The position numbers and the translations under genes were made by a program. A DNA stretch of 64,000 nt from Epiperipatus broadwayi (lineage: Eukaryota; Onychophora; Udeonychophora; Euonychophora; Peripatidae), in NCBI GenBank assembly GCA_028023455.1, contig JAQFVV010012396.1, forward strand, positions 12,317,296-12,381,295, given 5' to 3'. The number at the start of each line of letters is the position of its first letter. Positions within the stretch are counted from its first letter, which is position 1. A model generated the notes under the pieces. That model did not search any database. It had not been told where the DNA came from and saw nothing but the letters and a program-made list of their open reading frames with translations. Shown one piece after another: positions 23,243 through 35,884 of this stretch.

Positions 23243-25440
23243 ATGGTTGATTTAGATATAAGTGTAGATGAGGAGAAGGAATGGATCTGTAATATTAATG
23301 GTAAGAAAGTTTTTTATAAATGTAATGGCAAAGAAAGAATTAAAAGAATTTATAAAAGAGTAGTTAGGAAAGAAGAAATTGTTAAAATTGGGTTTTTGAA
23401 TATGCAAGGTGGTAGGAGACCAGAAAAGTGGCTAGAATTAAACAAAACAATTGAAATGGAGAACTTGAGGTATTAGCAATAGTGGAAACACATCTAAGAG
23501 AAGATGACAAACCTATTTTGGAAGATGTGGTATGGCAGGGTATAAATACAAAAGAAAAAGAAAAAAGGGGTGGTGGTATAGGTGTTATATTAAAAAAAAT
23601 TTAAATATTGTTAAATGTCAAGAGCATTTGTGGTTTGAAATAAAGATGGGTAGGCAAAAATGGATGGTGGCTGTATTGTATATAGCCACTGGAGATAGTC
23701 AAACTGTAATGGAATGGAGTAGTAGTATATATGAATGCCTAGTTAAAAATATACAGAGTTTTAAAGAAAAGGGAAAGAGAATAATGGTTATAGGGGATAT
23801 GAATGGACATATTGAAGAAATTGATTATGTAGATAATAAGAATGGTCAGTTTTTGAAGGAATTTTGTCAAAGAGTAAATTTGAGCATTGGGAATTTATCA
23901 AATATTTATGAGGGACAATACCCATGGTCTAGGAATAATATATTTCACACAATAGATTATGTATTGGTAGAGAAAGAGGGAATGAATAAAATATAGAAAA
24001 TTAAGGTGTTTGATAATGAAGAGAGAATATGTAATAGTGATTATAATTTGATAGTAATAGAAATGGTTAGTAATATGATGGTGGATAGAAATAAAGGTAG
24101 AAACAATAGTGAAAGATGTGGATGGAGAGTGAATGATAAGAATAAATTGGAAAAGTATAAAATGCAAGTTGAAGAATCCATGAAACAGTTGGTTGGGGAG
24201 GAGTATGATGACTGGTGTAGTGAAATAGAAATGTGGCAAACAGGGTTTTAGTTGAGAATATGCAGAAAAATTGAGTTGGTAAAGGTGTAAAAGAGAGGAA
24301 AGAAGCATGCAGGGAATATAAATATGCTATTAAGAACAAAGAAAGTGAAAATGATATTAATGCTAAATGGGGAAAGTACTTAGAAAAGAAGAAGTTGGCT
24401 AAAATTGATAATTATAGAGAAAGGATGAAGTTGAATAGTAAATTATTGGAGGATATTAGTAAAAGTGAAAGAGATGGAGGAAAAAAATTTGGAATTATAT
24501 TAAAAGGAGAAATGTAGGGGAGAGAGAGATAGTATTAATAGATGATGAGTGAATAGAGTGTAGCTCTAGGGAAGAGTTAGAGAGAATCTTAAATAGATAT
24601 GTAATGGATATAGAAAAGATGTTAGATGTGAAGGACTTAGTGATAGAGAACATGAAAGCATTTAGTAATGGGAATATTAAGTTCACAAAAAATGAACTGA
24701 ATGAGGCAGGAAAGAGATTAAAAAGTGGAAAGGTGAGAGGTTTAGATGGATGGGCAGCACAGATGGTAATGAATTTAGGGCATAGAGTAAAAACAAAGTT
24801 ATTCTCATGTTTTAATAAGTTGGCACAGAAGAGAGTTTTTCCAGGAAATTGGAGTAATACAAGAGTAAGATTATTATTTAAAAGAAAGAGTAAGGATAAT
24901 AGAAAGTTAAATAATTATAGACCATTAATGGTAACATCAGTTTTATATAAAGTTTTCTCATATATGATGGCTGGAAGAGTTGTAAATTGGATGGAAGAGA
25001 ATAATGTAGTGGGGCAAATGCAAGGAGGTTTTAGGTCAGATAGGCATATAGGAGATAGTTTATTTGTAGTTACACAACTTATGGATATGAGTAAGAATTC
25101 AGGTAGATCGTTATATACAAGTTTTATAGATATAGAGATGGCATATGATAGAGTAAATAGAAATAGATTATGGGTACGGTTAGCAAATTTGGGAATGGAT
25201 GAAGCTTTAGTAAATATTATTAAGAAATTATTTGAAAATAATTACTATATTTACCAATTAGGAGATATAGAATCAGTTAAAGTTAAAAATGGGATAAGAT
25301 TAAGGCAAGGATGCTCTATATCACCTATTTTGTTTTTGTTGTATTTGAGTGAAATAGAGAAAGCAATAGAAAGACTGGGAATAGGGATAGAGATACCATT
25401 AATGGGTGGCAAAAGAGTATATATTTTGCCCGGTCTTTTT
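23243..25440 (+). pseudogene. LINE-A ORF2: APE-type endonuclease and reverse transcriptase, frameshifted
   Basis: The ORF starts near 23243 and reads IGFLNMQGG (endonuclease start), then in another frame AIVETHL (catalytic E), then from 23532 VIGDMNGH (GDMN, catalytic D and N) and TIDYVLV. After a stop, NSDYNL replaces the usual SDHN. The RT part (24604-25440) has RPLMVTSVLYK, motif A SFIDIEMAYD and motif B RQGCSISPILF. Motif C (FADD) is lost because the copy is cut at 25440. Together these enzymes would nick the target and copy LINE RNA. At least three frame breaks or stops are visible, and the missing catalytic Asp pair rules out activity. Confidence 0.85.
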
Positions 25441-25833
25441 TTTACTTTCCCCATTTAGCATTAATATCATTTTCACTTTCTTTGTTCTGTATAATTTGTA
25501 GTTTTCGATGTATTTGCTGTACATATATTGTCTGAGGCATTTTTATTTGTCGATTTAAGGGAAGAAATTTTGATTTTAGGGGGGGGGTATATCTCTTGAT
25601 CGAATTTTCATGGTTTTTTTGTTTTATTATTTGAATTTTATAGCATTTTCTTGCATTTTTTTTATAATTTGTAGTTTTTGATGTATTTGCTGTACATATT
25701 TTGCCTTAGGCATTTTTATTTGTCGATTTTCAGGCATTTTTGTAAAAAAATTTATCACTTGCCATTTTCAGGCTGGTGTTGATGATGTGGCAGTGCCATC
25801 TGATGGTGGCAGTACGATCTCCAAACAGGTACC
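25441..25833. other. Junction segment between LINE-A copies: inverted LINE-A piece plus unrelated sequence
   Basis: The first 46 bp or so (about 25443-25488) is the reverse complement of LINE-A positions 24333-24378, matching copy 1 rather than copy 2. The remaining 345 bp is T-rich and unrelated to LINE-A. It has two direct repeats of about 70 bp (ATAATTTGTAGTTTTCGATG at 25491 and its partner at 25660). A run of 9 G lies near 25580. The block ends where copy 2 begins inside its endonuclease region. Confidence 0.7.
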
Positions 25834-28800
25834 AAATATTTAAATACTGTTAGATGCCAAGAACATTTGTGGTTTGAAATAAGTTGGGAAGACAAGAATG
25901 GATGGTGGCTATAGTTTATATAGCTACTGGAGATAGTCAAACTATAATGGAGTGGAACAATAGTATATATGAGTGCCTAGTTAAGGATATACAGAGTTTT
26001 AAAGAAAAGGGTAAGAGAATAATGGTTATAGAAGATATGAATTGGCATATTGAAGAAATTGATGATGTAGATAATAAGAATGGACAGCTTTTGAAGAAAT
26101 TTTGTCAGAAAGTAAATTTGAGCACTGGAAACTTATTAAATATTTATAAGGGACAATACACATAGTCTAGAAATAATATATCCCACACAAATAGATAATG
26201 TATTGGTAGAGAAAGAGTGAATGAATAAAGTATGGAAAATTAAGGTGTTTGATAATGAAGAGAGAGTATGTAATAGTGATCATAATTTCTTTGTAATTGA
26301 AATAGTTAGTAATGTGATAGAGAATAGAAATAAAAGTAGAAACAATAGTGAAAGATGTGGATGGAGAGTGAATGATAAGAATAAGTTGGAAGAGTATAAA
26401 ATACAAGATGAAGAAACCATGGAAGAGTTGGTTTAAAATGAGTATGAGGACTGGTGTGATGAAATAGAAAAAATGGCAAATAGGATTTTAGGTGAGAAAA
26501 TTCAGAAGAATAAAAGTAATAAAAAAATGAGAGTTAGTAAAAGTGTAAAAGAGAGGGGGAAAGCATACAGAGAATATAAGTGTGCTATTAAGAACAAAGA
26601 AAGTGAAAAAGATATTAATGCTAAATGGGAAAAGTACTTAAAAAAAAGAAGTTGGCTAAAATAGATAATTATATAGAGAGAATGAAACTAAATAGTAAAT
26701 TATTGGATGATATTAATAAAAGTGGAAGAGATGGGAGTAAAAAATTTTGGAATTACATTAAAAGAAGAAATTTAGGGGAGAGATAATATTACTGGATGAG
26801 AAGGGAAGCATGTAGCTCTAGAGAAGAATTAGACAGAATATTGAATAGTTATGTAATGGATATAAAAATGATGTTAGGTGTGAAGGACAGAGGGATAGAA
26901 AATATGAAAGCATATAGTAATGGAAATATTAGGTTTACAGAAAATGAACTGAATGAGGTAGGGAAGAGAAATGGTAAGGCAAGAGGTTTAGATGAATGGG
27001 CAGCAGAGATGGTAATGAATTTAGGGTGTAGGGCAAAAGTAAAGTTATTATCATATTTTAATAAGATGGCACAGAAGAGAGTTTTTCTGGGTAGTTGGAG
27101 AAATATGAGAGTAAGATTATTATTTAAAGGAAAAGGTAAGCATCATAGAAAGTTAAATAATTACAGACTGATAGCAGTAACATCAGTTTTATATAAAGTT
27201 TTTTTTTATATATGGTGGTTGGAAGAAAATAATGCAGTGGAGGAAATGCAAGGAGGTTTTAGGCCAGATAGGTGTATATTAGATAGTTTATTTGTAGTTG
27301 CACAACTTATGGATATGAGTAGGAATTTAGGTAGACATATATGAGTTTTATAGATATAGAGAAGGCATATGATAGAATGAATAGAAATAGATTATGGATA
27401 AGTTTAGAAAATCTGGGAATGGATGAAGCTTTAGTGGATGTTATTAAAAAATTATATGAAAATAATTACTGTACATATCAATTAGGGGGTATAGAATCAG
27501 TTAAAGTGAAAAATGGGTTGTGACTAAGGCAAGGATGCCCTATGTCATTTATTTTGTTTTTGTTGTACTTGAGTGAAATGGAGAATGCAATAGAAAGACT
27601 AGGAAGAGAGATAGAGATACTGTTCATAGGTAGCAAGGAAGTATATACATTGTTGGGTCTTTTTTGCAGATGATGTCTTTTTGTGTGCAGAAAGAAGAGA
27701 AGATATGGAAATTATGCTGAGGACATGTGCAAGGGTGGGTAAAGATATGGGAATTAAATTTAGTGAAGAAAAATCAAATATAATGATGGTGAATACTGGG
27801 GAAAGAGAAGTCAAAGATTTCTTATTGGGGGATATAAAGTTAAGTGTGGTGAATAGATATAGTTATTTGGAAATCATCTTGAGTAATCAGAAAAATTGCA
27901 TGGATGAATGAGAAAAAAAAAGATAAATGAAGCAAAGAAAAGAAAGGGATTAATAAAGAAATTAACAGTGTTTTCATATAATAAATATGATGTAGCTAGA
28001 ATTGTATGGAAGGGTTAACATACTTAGAAAAAGTACAAAGGGAAGTAGAAAGACATGCATTAGATGCAGAGGTGTGGACAACAAAGGAGGCAATTCAAGG
28101 AGAAATGGGATGGTCAAATTTTTATATGAGGGATGCAAAAAGCAAATTGAAAATGTTCAATAGATTGCAATTTAAGGATAATAAAAGAATAGCCAAAATA
28201 GTATTTCATTGGATTACAAGTAAAGGGCAGGTAACAAGATGGGTGAGAAAGATAATGTGATATGCAGAATATTTGAATAAAGAATTTATGTGATGATTGT
28301 GTTAGGAGGATTGTTGAGTGCTATAGTGGTAAGGAGTGGGATAGAATAGATGCATTAATAAAGAATAGGGAGTTGAAGAGATAGAGAACTTGTATGGAGA
28401 GTAAAATGAGTTTAAATATATATAGAAATAAATGGAACATTGGGTGTGAGTTAATTTGTGATGATAGTAAGGAAAGTAATTTATTGTTTAAGGCTCGAAT
28501 GGGATCTTTAGCAACAAGGGAATATACACGTAAATGGAAAAATATAGGTGATTTAGTCTGCAAGTTGTGTTAGGAATCTGTTACTTCAATGTAAATGCTT
28601 GGAAGAAATGGTACAAATAATGAAGTTATAGAAAGTTAAATATAAACAAAGTCATTGTACAGAAAGTGGGTTATTGGTTTTTATGCTGGGTTTAAGAAAA
28701 GATAAGGGGGATTTAGATATGAAGGTCATGGAGTTGACAAAGATTATATTGTGGAAATGGGATAGAGCAGATTATGGGAAAACTTAGGATGGAAAATGGA

Positions 28801-28898
28801 AAGGGAAGGTAAAGTACCTAACAGGTTTCTCTGGGCATAGTTGTTTAGAGATTCCTGACTCTGTATAAGGAGAAGTCACAGTGCATCACATCACATCA
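25834..28898 (+). mobile_element. LINE-A, second copy, starting inside the endonuclease
   Basis: From about 25834 the sequence runs parallel to copy 1 (from its position near 23600) and continues through RT, thumb and C-terminal knuckle to the 3' untranslated region. It ends in CATCACATCACATCA at 28898. It supplies the parts missing from copy 1, including the region after motif B. Confidence 0.85.
25884..28680 (+). pseudogene. LINE-A ORF2 remnant of copy 2
   Basis: Pieces in order: endonuclease (25884-26165, with EDMNWH where copy 1 has GDMNGH, so the Gly is changed), SDHN (26221-26436, kept here), RT N-terminus (26796-27344, VTSVLYK), motif A SFIDIEKAYDRMNRNRLW (27341-27523), and motif B RQGCPMS in another frame. 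The FADD motif is present near 27665 but one extra T in a T run puts it out of frame. A palm/thumb part (27681-27911, GIKFSEEKSNIMMVN), a thumb part (28006-28260) and the C-terminal knuckle near 28560 follow. The many stops show a dead copy. Confidence 0.85.
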
Positions 28899-29407
28899 AA
28901 GAAATAAACAGAATATAAAATAAACAGAATATTAGGTGTGAGTTAATATATGATAATAGTAAGGAAAGTAGTTTATTGTTTAAGGCTAGAATGGGTTCTT
29001 TAGCAACAAGTAAATATACATGTAAATGGAAAAATAAGGGTGATTTAGTCTGTAAATTATGTAAGGAAGGAATAGAAAATACTAGGCATCTGTTAATTGA
29101 ATGTAAATGCTTGAAAACAGAAAGAGCATACATAATGAAGTTATAGAAGAATAAATATGAAAAAAGTGATTATATAGAAAGTAGATTATTGGTTATTATG
29201 CTGGGTTTGGAAAAAGATAAGGGGGATTTAGATATAAAGGCTATAGAGTTAACAAAGATTATGTTGTGGAAATGGGATGGAGCAGAATATGGGAAAATTT
29301 AAAGTGGTGAATGGAAGATAAAGTGGTTAACAGGTTTATCTGGGCATTGTTGCTGAGAGATTCCTGACTCCATTTAAGGAGAAGCCACAGTGCATCACAT
29401 CACATCA
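28899..29407 (+). mobile_element. LINE-A, third copy, 5'-truncated
   Basis: It begins right after the tail of copy 2, with a duplicated word AAATAAACAGAATAT. It carries the C-terminal coding part (knuckle CKLCKEGIENTRHLLIEC-like near 29050-29105) and the 3' untranslated region, and ends in CATCACATCACATCA at 29407. Confidence 0.85.
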
Positions 29408-29566
29408 ATGATTATGTTGTTGAAATGGGATGGAGCAGGATATGGAGAAACTTAGGGTGGGGAATGGAAAGGGAAGATAAAGTGACTAACAGATTTCTCT
29501 GGATATTGTTGCTGAGAAATTTCTGACTCCTTATAAGAAGAAGTCACAGTGCATCACATCACATCA
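29408..29566 (+). mobile_element. LINE-A, fourth copy, 3' untranslated region only
   Basis: About 159 bp starting within the shared 3' region (GATTATGTTGTTGAAATGGG) directly after the tail of the third copy, and ending in another CATCACATCACATCA at 29566. Confidence 0.85.
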
Positions 29567-30578
29567 TGCTTTGCCTAATTCTAAATAAAAAATTCTAAAA
29601 TAAATTATAATCTTCAATAGCAAATCAATCTCCACACATGTGCTGTTTTAACACAAATTGATGTCCACTCACTCATAAGCTGTGATTGATTTGCTCCTGA
29701 AGATTATAATAAATACTGTGCTGTATAAAAATAAAATATTTATCAATGTATCATTGTATAATAAAAATGAACAACATTCATGAATTCTTACATATAACAA
29801 TTATGTATTACCACTTAGTTATAGAACATTAATATCTAAACATTTTGACTTAACATTAAACAGAATATTTATATATGCATACATTTATATATACATGTAG
29901 TGCTATAACTAATTCACTTAAATAAGTTATATATATATAGGCAGTTATTTTATCAAATTAATGCATAAAAGTAATACACAGATCCTTTTTCAATGTAACA
30001 TAAAGCCAATGGAAAATTTTTATTTGAGATGCTCTACTTGGAATGTTCTTCAGATTGTTGCATATGATATTAAACCTTTTCATTGTAAAAAAAAAAAAAA
30101 AATTTCATTGGATTGAGAAATTAAATAAATATTTCAAAATATACTCAAAAAATTTAATACTTTCTTTGGAAGGAGGTAGTTGAAAATTAGAATTCAATGT
30201 ATAGTGAGAGACAATTGGACAAGGATTCATAAATAAAAAATTATTGCAGAAGAGATTAAAGATAGCATTGCAAAATTTACAATAATTACATTATGGAAAT
30301 GTACTTGTGTTTTATGGTTTAATTTGCATAATCTTCACAAATTCAGCTTTTAACTTTTATTTGTTTATTTAAGGTTTTTCTCTTTTTCTGAAGATGTATG
30401 GAAACAAAGGGAGTAAATCACTTTTCCTCAGACTATGACTTAAGAGCTTTCTAAAGGTTAAACAAAGGAATCAAGAATAGAATGAACCCACCTATTCTTA
30501 GTTGCTCTAATGTTTATAAGCATATCTTTGTCAACATTATTGGTAATTCAGAGTGAAAATTAATTTAACAACCAGATG
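29567..30578. other. A+T-rich non-coding stretch
   Basis: No gene was recognised. A short inverted pair (AATTATAATCTTCAATAGCA near 29604 and TGAAGATTATAATAA near 29698) may be a small hairpin element. Confidence 0.4.
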
Positions 30579-30586
30579 GAATATAG

Positions 30587-31044
30587 CAGGGGTGGCCAAC
30601 AAGTCGATTGTGATCCACTGGTCGATCGCATTCAATTTTAGTTGATCACGAGGCCAATCTAGCAAGAGCTGTCTGGTAACAAGTGAAACAAATTAAGTCA
30701 AGATGTTCAAGTTTTTTGTTTTTGTACTAATTTTTTTTTCAATTCTAGATAGGTCAAGTCCACTAAGTTGTATCATTATTGAAAATAATATTTTTAAACT
30801 TGACTTAATGTAGCTAATTTGAATTAATAAATATTGTTAATAATTACTCATGTTGCTTTAATTCCTCCAGACACGAGTTTTTTGGCCTGTTAAATAATTG
30901 TTATTTTTTACTAGGTAGATATATAAAAATAGTATGTATTTCACACCTCCCTTCAGTTAGACTACATCTATGACAACTAGTTGATTGCAACACATTTTAA
31001 AAATAAAAAGTAGATCTTATGAACACAAAAGTTAGCCACTCCTG
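30587..31044. mobile_element. hAT-type MITE with perfect 8-bp target-site duplication
   Basis: The ends are CAGGGGTGGCCAAC and, inverted, CAGGAGTGGCTAAC (12 of 14 match). GAATATAG lies immediately outside on both sides (30579-30586 and 31045-31052), the 8-bp duplication typical of hAT transposition. The 458-bp body has subterminal words such as GATCGCATTCAATTTTAGTTG but no transposase frame, so it needed an enzyme supplied in trans. Confidence 0.9.
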
Positions 31045-31299
31045 GAATATAGCACTTAAGAGTTATTAAACTCATAATTAACAATACAATACTGAAGACA
31101 GCAACTCACTTTTAACACCTTGATTGTAATAATTAACAAGATTTAATATGTAAACTTTGAAGATGGATGGCTATAATGTACTTGTTTATAAATGTTTTCT
31201 AATGATGTGTGGTACTTTTTTCTTTATTAATTGTTTAAATTTTGATATTACATTGTAACACACTCCATTAAGAGGTAAAATAAATTTTATATTTCGAAA

Positions 31300-33506
31300 T
31301 TTGTGTATGTACAATTGCATTACAAAATCTAATCAAAAAACCTGGTCACTTTTATGGATACTTGGTGATGTTGCAAGCATCTTTTTAAAAAGTACCAATG
31401 TCATCATTGATGAAATTATCAATCTTATATATCAGATTTTTAAACCCAAATTGACAGAATCAGAAAAGATATCACTAAAATAGAACTAAAAACTTTTCTT
31501 TTACATTTTTTTTTTTTTTTAGTCAATAAAAATCAGTAGATATGGGCAACCTCAAAATTGTTCTTGTTTGCCATAAATCAGGAAAGGCTCATGGTGCAGA
31601 TAGCATATACTTACAGAATTTCTCAAAAGTTTATAGCAATTCAACAACTTTATTAATACAAAAACTAGTCCAAGAATTTTGCATAAAAATAAAACAATGG
31701 CAGTCTTAAATCCAAATAAATCTTAAAAAGATCAAAAAATTATTGCTTGACAATATGATTATTATAAATTTTCTACAAGCTGTTGTACTGATAGAATAGA
31801 CTGCTCTGAACAATTTCTATCTTCAACAAATAAATTAAAACTGTGCTATTTTTATTGATTTAACATCAACTTATGATTCTATTTGGAAAAAAAATCTTAA
31901 ATGCATGGAAATTAGTAACATATTTGATAAAATGCATTATCATCAGAAAGATTAATGTCATACTTAATGATATTCACAACAGATATAATATTTTATAGAC
32001 TGGTCTACTCCAGGATTCATCTGTCTCATTTTATTTAATATATTCATTGATAAGCTTTCGGATACAAACTGCAGGAAATTAATTTACACTGATAACATTG
32101 CTCTGACTTTACAGAAAATATCTTCTTCAAAAATAGAAAAGTCTCTTACTTAAAAAAATGAAGATCCAGAAAAAACTGAAAGATGATGCTGAACACACAA
32201 CCACTTACCTACCTCTCATTATATGCAAAAGTATGCCTTTTCAATCAGCTTGTAGCTATAAAAATAACCTATTACTCACCTGTCATAAATTTCATTAAAT
32301 CTTTCACTTCATCCATTTATTCACTCTGTAGCAAGCTATTATGGTGAAGAAAAGTAGTCTCCATTTTGGTAAAATGGCTTAGTCTTCCATCAACCAGAAA
32401 TGGATTAGGTCTTCACTCTATTCAAATTTTTCATAAACAAAAAAGTATTAATCTCATGGTTGCACTGATAAGGAGTTTTCCAGCTCTTGACTGCATCCTT
32501 CAAATAACACTTACAGATCAACCACTACCTTCACATGGATATTTGTCTTTGCTCGTAAATCAACTCCAAAACATTTATGATCAGGTGTCTTTTTTGGGTG
32601 TTGATAGATACAGCTATTGAAACATTTAGAATATCCTGTACCCAGACATAACTACTGATCCTCAGTCATCAATATAAACACAGTCATTTGATGCAGCAAT
32701 TCAAAAAATGGTCATTGGAACACAAATTTTTTGACTTTCTCTTAAGGGTAAATCTTCATGCTTTACCTCCATCCTATTTCCTTAAATACCATGGGTTTTA
32801 CACCAAAATCGATGCTTTTTGTTCCTTGTGCCACAAGGAAAAAGAAATGTAACAGCACCTACTCCACATCTGCACAGCTCTGACAAATACCCAAGAAATT
32901 ATGATTAACACATATAGACAAAATTACATCACACTTGATAACCTAATAGAGACAATCAGTAAAGGCTCAATACTGGCAGCCCCTGCAGCAACTTTTTGTT
33001 TATATACTTTGTGGTGCATCAAATGTACTTTTTGCCTTGGAAACAATACCAGAAGGCACCCAGCCACATTCTCTAATAAGCTCGAAGGCCAGAGATAGCA
33101 AAATTGCATACCCAGATGCATGGTAACTATTAAAAACCTGAGGCAGATCATAACCTCAAAAACCAAATGACTTTTGCTATAACAAGATTATTTTTATTTT
33201 TTTGTTACATATCTCTTGTTCAACAATTTTTTAAACACCACATCTGTGTATTGAATAGACCAAGAGATATATTTAGTTCAATCAAAAAAATTTTTAAACT
33301 AATGAACTAAACCTTCAGATAATGAAAATAGAACCATAGGCAAATACACAGTTTACAAGTTTACATTTATCAGATACCTGCCTAACAATTTATTTGAACT
33401 GTACTCATAATATCTATGTTTCTTCAAAAGCTATGTAGTTTTCAACTATGTATTTTTAACAATGTAACTTTTTATCAACAATAAAGTTTAATTTGAAAAA
33501 AAAAAA
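31300..33506 (+). mobile_element. LINE-B, degraded copy with poly(A) end
   Basis: RT motifs can be followed through several frames: GKAHGADSIYLQNF near 31585, motif A IFIDLTSTYDSIW near 31850, a decayed motif B with LILFNIFIDKLSD near 32030, and motif C as YTDNIAL near 32090, where the second catalytic Asp is Asn. It ends with AATAAA (33480-33485) and an A run to 33506. The 5' end is not certain; the frame at 31301-31483 may be part of it. Confidence 0.7.
32360..33170 (+). pseudogene. LINE-B RT C-terminal region
   Basis: The frame at 32366-32620 contains GLGLHSIQIFHKQKSINLM, followed after breaks by NLHALPPSYFLKYHG and a Cys/His knuckle CSLCHKEKE...HLLHIC near 32820-32875. The frame at 32901-33098 contains LYTLWCIKCTFCLGN and RRHPATFSNKL. 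The same order is found at 13.3-14.2 kb (minus) and 55.4-55.8 kb. Confidence 0.65.
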
Positions 33507-34764
33507 GTATTAAATTTATAATTAACAGGTTTATTCATTGCTATAGTAATAAATATATTCAATACATTTATTTACTAACTATATTTATTTTTCTAAATAA
33601 GGTTCAGTTAAAATGTAGTCTGCTTATTTTTGACTTTTTCAGAATACACCTACTACTAGATTTGTAATAAAAGGAAGTGGCTTATTTACAAATTTTTACA
33701 TTTTGCGCATGTATGTTATTAAATTTTCTATCTAAAGGCAGATTTAACACAATTTTTGCATTTTAATATTTAAAACTACGTTTTATATTTAACAAACTTT
33801 TTAACTCATTAAGATGCAAAATATGTTTCGCCTTTTTTTTTTTAATTGATCAAAGCTAACCTATTTTTTTGGTATTAAAAATAACTTAATATTACTTTAT
33901 AAATGTCTTTTTAAACATTTAACTGTTACTTAGATCATTAATAACATAAAATATGAATACATTTTGTTAACAATAATTAAAAAAAAATTTTCAGCATTGT
34001 AAATAAAAAATCAAATAATATATTTATTATTTATAATTAAAGATATTATTTTATCATAATTATAAATTATTACTGGATTAGAGCAATAAATGTGAGAGCT
34101 AAAGTTTCCTAAATTGGGATTCAATTTTGCTTTTGGTGCTTGAACACCACAGATTTTTGAGCAACAAATCACAAATTATTATTATTAATGTAATTAAAAG
34201 TAAAATAGTAATAATTACTAATGCCAAGATAAATATATGTAATAGATAGAACAATGTTTTTAAGACTTATGCAAAATGCAGTGGCAAGTTACCAATGATG
34301 ATGATCAAACGTTTTCTTGATCAATTATGCTCCCTATGTTAAAGACATTTCAAAGTCAATAAGCCTTCTTTGCAACACTTAACACACACACATACATAAT
34401 GTTTGATTAAAAATTTGTGACTTTATTTGCAACATTGTTGATCTGATTAATGACAATATTAGCCTGGGAATCACATCCGGGACTTTAAATTTAGTATTTA
34501 CAAAATCTAAAGATCTCACGTTTGATTTCCACATTAGTGCTATCATTGCACAAGTGAAGATAGATAAGGGAGAATAATATCGTCAAAATTTTGCATTATA
34601 TACTACTTATGTGTATGTTATTACTAATAGTCAAATATATTTGAAAAGTTTAAATAAAGTTTGTATTTTTCTAAAGACATTTAACAATTTAATTCTAAAT
34701 GATAAAAATAGCCCATGTTTTGATTTACACATATTGGAAAAATGATGAAGACATGTGTAAGATA
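33507..34764. other. A+T-rich non-coding stretch
   Basis: No gene or clear repeat was recognised. Near 34125 GGGATTCAATTTT is B-box-like but has no matching A box. Confidence 0.35.
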
Positions 34765-34773
34765 TTTTTATTT

Positions 34774-34835
34774 GATCAACTGATGAGTGCTGGTTCAACA
34801 TGAAATGCATTTGGGGGTTATTGGTATGTTTCTAT
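34774..34835 (+). ncRNA. Hammerhead-like core, partial repeat copy
   Basis: The core is CTGATGA (34780-34786), stem II GTGCT/AACAT around loop GGTTC (34787-34801) and GAAA (34802-34805), then ATGCAT. Stem II has one mismatch and one G-U pair. The downstream half, with the expected cleavage site and stem I strand, is missing, so this is a truncated relic. Confidence 0.5.
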
Positions 34836-34839
34836 GGAA

Positions 34840-35880
34840 TAAAGATTTTTAGTATATCTTAAAATTTTTCACATATTAATTATAATAAGTTATTATTTTA
34901 GGGAGACAGAGAAATAAGGTTTTTTCCAAATCCTATTGTGGCTTTTTTTTTCTGTTTATCTAACAAAAAAAGTAGCACATAACTTTTATCCTGTATGAAT
35001 TAACATACTGATATAGAGATGGGTTTATGAGCTAATGATTTCTAGATTGATTCTGAACTGAGTAACATAAAAAACAAAAAACCAATTTGGTCAAATAAAT
35101 GAAAATATCACACTCAACCTGCATTTAGTGTTCAAACATCACAATACTAGCATATGACTTTTTTTTTTTAAATTTTAGTATGATTCAATATTTCAACTCT
35201 TCCAGGGTATAATCACACAAATCAAGTGATTCAGCCTAAACACGTACATTATTTTTAAAATAAAATTTCATTATATTTGGTAAGAATTACTTTCTAAATC
35301 CAGGACTAAAAAATACAGTAAATGTTATTGCATATTATTACAATATCAAAGTTAAAAGATTATTAATCTTTTTATAGACATCAGAATTTTTCTGAAAACT
35401 TTAGACATCATGAAAGAATGATATATGTAAAGGGATAGAGAAATAATATATAGTATTCCCAAAAATCTTTTTTATGTATTTGCAGTCTTTTTATGTCATT
35501 AAACAACATCAAATTATTCAATATCTCATTACTAGTGTATGCAAGTAATAAATTATCTTCTTCAGAATACAGTGATTCTCCCTATATATATTTCACTCAG
35601 TTTCATATCTCATCTTCAGGATCTAGATTTTGCAATACATTTTCAAAGTTATATTAAGTTTTAATGCAAATAATACAAATTTTAACCTGACATGTTATCA
35701 TTTGCTTTTTATGCATAAATATTCTACATTTCTGAATATGCAAAGCATGATTATAAAAATCAAACTAAAGAAATATCATAATAGTAAGTTTCCAAATTTA
35801 TTAAGATTATGGAAGTACATTTCAGAAGAATGTCTTTTAACATTTGTTTATGTATTTTCACAATAACTTCAGTTTCCATG
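34840..35880. other. A+T-rich non-coding stretch
   Basis: No recognisable gene or element. The frame at 35630-35866 shows no motif. Confidence 0.35.
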
Positions 35881-35884
35881 ATAC

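Larger units (their letters stand above)
21692..25440 (+). mobile_element. LINE-A, long copy with ORF1 and ORF2, 3'-interrupted
   Basis: This non-LTR retrotransposon has a roughly 480-bp leader, an ORF1 with PHD-like and SGNH-esterase-like domains, and an ORF2 with an APE-type endonuclease and RT. Such an ORF1 (PHD plus esterase) is known from CR1/L2-type LINEs; the clade is inference. The coding strand is strongly purine-rich and very poor in C, unlike the flanks. The copy stops in the RT just before the FADD motif, where 46 bp of inverted LINE-A sequence is joined. Several frameshifts make it non-functional. Confidence 0.85.

Noticed and set aside
23898-24339. Minus-strand frames of 90 and 136 codons
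   Set aside because: They are antisense to the LINE-A endonuclease-RT region and stay open because its coding strand is C-poor.
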